A program made the translations under genes and the position numbers. The notes under the pieces are model-generated. The model saw only the letters and a program-made list of their open reading frames with translations, was not told the DNA's origin and searched no databases. From contig JAFFSR010000240.1 of the NCBI GenBank assembly GCA_017163975.1, forward strand, positions 1,054,001 through 1,118,000: a stretch of DNA of 64,000 bases, written 5' to 3'. The DNA comes from Anastatus disparis (taxonomy: Eukaryota > Arthropoda > Insecta > Hymenoptera > Eupelmidae). How positions within the stretch are numbered: the stretch's first letter is position 1; every line of letters starts with the position of its first letter. Shown piece by piece: positions 62,901-64,000 of this stretch.

Positions 62901-64000
62901 AATACAAATTGTCACATGCAAATAAATGTCCATTAAAAAGTGTCATTACAAATAACAAGAATAAAAGTCAATGACATAAAGTTATATAGCAGCAATTTCA
63001 TTGCGCTATACAGTAAATTTGATTCATGGTCGATCAAGACAATCCCCATTGACAAATACGACGGACGTGAAGCGCACGCGTGCGCATATAAGCCTCGCCT
63101 CTGCCCTCCTCTCATTAGCGGGTTTCTTTGAACTTAACCGCCCACGTCATGACAAACTAGATTAATTTCTCTGCGCCAAAGAAAAAAATAATAAAGAAAA
63201 TAAAATAAGAAAAAAATAAAGAAAGAAAGAAACGCTCACCGCCTCACCTTTCTTCGATCGTTTATTACAAAATTACAACTGTCAGGATGAGCAAGAGAAA
63301 GAGATAAAGAAAGAAAGAGAAAAAGAAAGATGCTTCTATTCTCTTTTGTCTTATTTCGCAATAACGCAGCCTTCTATCGTCGGGCCCAATTTTTTGATTA
63401 GTTTATAGCCGAGTTTAAAACGGAAACAAGTGGAGTGTAGAGAGAGAGAGAGAGCCCAGTCAAGAGTTTTATATATAAGATAACTTTTGCGTAGGTTTTA
63501 CGGCAGTGTAATCCTGCGGATGTTCATCTCTCTCTCACTTTCTTCGGCTGGGATTGAAAATTAAATTGGGCGCATTTTGCCGTCTCTTATAATCCGCGCA
63601 CGCTTTTAAATGTGTATATAAATGTGTGCGTATGTGTGCGAATAAAAGATGAGGTGTACTGGAAATAATAGTAAAACCGATTAATATGCAAAAGCAACTC
63701 TTCATTGAAATCTATCAAAATAAAAAAGAACAAAATTCATAATAATAAAATTTTATAAAATAACTAAGAAGACATGTAAAGGATGCAAATAGAAAACCTT
63801 AAAAAATGTAATTAGATTTATAATACTGAAATATGTATGTATTAAAATTTTTATAATGATGTTATTAATTTAAGACTTTTAAATATTATCTAAAACTATA
63901 CATAGAAATATATGTATGAAATTACATTCATATAAATGACATCTGGTAGAAAGAAGCAAAAGTATCTTAGAGTTCAAAATTACAAAATATTGAGTGTAAT
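59981..64000 (+). other. Intron 2, last visible part
   Basis: No exon recognised. Islands at about 60,240-60,980, 61,960-62,600 and 62,980-63,620. The second contains GACGCAAAGGATGCGTC; the third has (AG)n at 63,440-63,454 and further GA/CT tracts. A 130-codon minus-strand frame (61,977-62,369) overlaps the second island; it shows no domain and no splice sites at its edges. A 109-codon plus-strand frame (60,242-60,571) ends in a lysine-rich low-complexity tail. Confidence 0.4.
63440..63454. repeat. (AG)n tract
   Basis: Uninterrupted AG run in the island 62,980-63,620; shorter GA and CT runs lie at 63,295-63,330 and 63,527-63,540. Confidence 0.85.

Overview
The window reads as nuclear DNA of an insect. 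It is strongly AT-rich, carries chemoreceptor genes of the insect ionotropic-receptor (IR) type, and holds tRNA-derived SINEs, Tc1/mariner, pogo-like and piggyBac-like elements, with purine/pyrimidine tracts scattered through non-coding DNA. A hymenopteran is my best guess from composition and element mix, but no marker in the window proves it.

Bases 1-21,400 are a transposon-rich chemoreceptor cluster. The left edge cuts an open LINE ORF1 on the minus strand (1-490). An intact single-exon divergent IR gene lies at 5,599-7,404 (minus). Its broken paralogue spans 15,043-17,782 (minus) and is disrupted by deletions, nonsense changes and a 1,030-bp transposon. The 5' flank of these genes recurs three times (about 7,555-8,040; 13,490-14,030; 20,080-20,460), and a further intergenic block recurs at 3,140-4,088 and 20,640-21,372. 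The cluster was therefore built by tandem duplication, and the middle unit has lost its gene. Later insertions include a 3.8-kb near-perfect palindrome flanked by TTAA (8,375-12,172), a 2.1-kb piggyBac-like element carrying a tandem array of about 164-bp units (17,985-20,068), a dead Tc1 element, foldback elements, and a set of GC-rich hairpins that share a core but not their arms.

Bases 21,400-64,000 hold almost no recognisable coding sequence. I interpret this stretch as the 5' part of a large plus-strand gene. A splice-ready leader exon ends at 46,742. A second exon (48,734-49,014) carries more 5' UTR and the first 12 codons (M-S-Y-L-A-L-D-S-N-A-W-Q), and is followed by an intron that runs past the window end. 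A second possible leader exon ends at 35,639. The rest is AT-rich spacer punctuated by less AT-rich islands with GA/CT tracts (possible promoters or enhancers), five copies of one tRNA-derived SINE and one copy of another.

Most longer open frames outside the IR genes are low-complexity or repeat-derived and are not annotated as genes.
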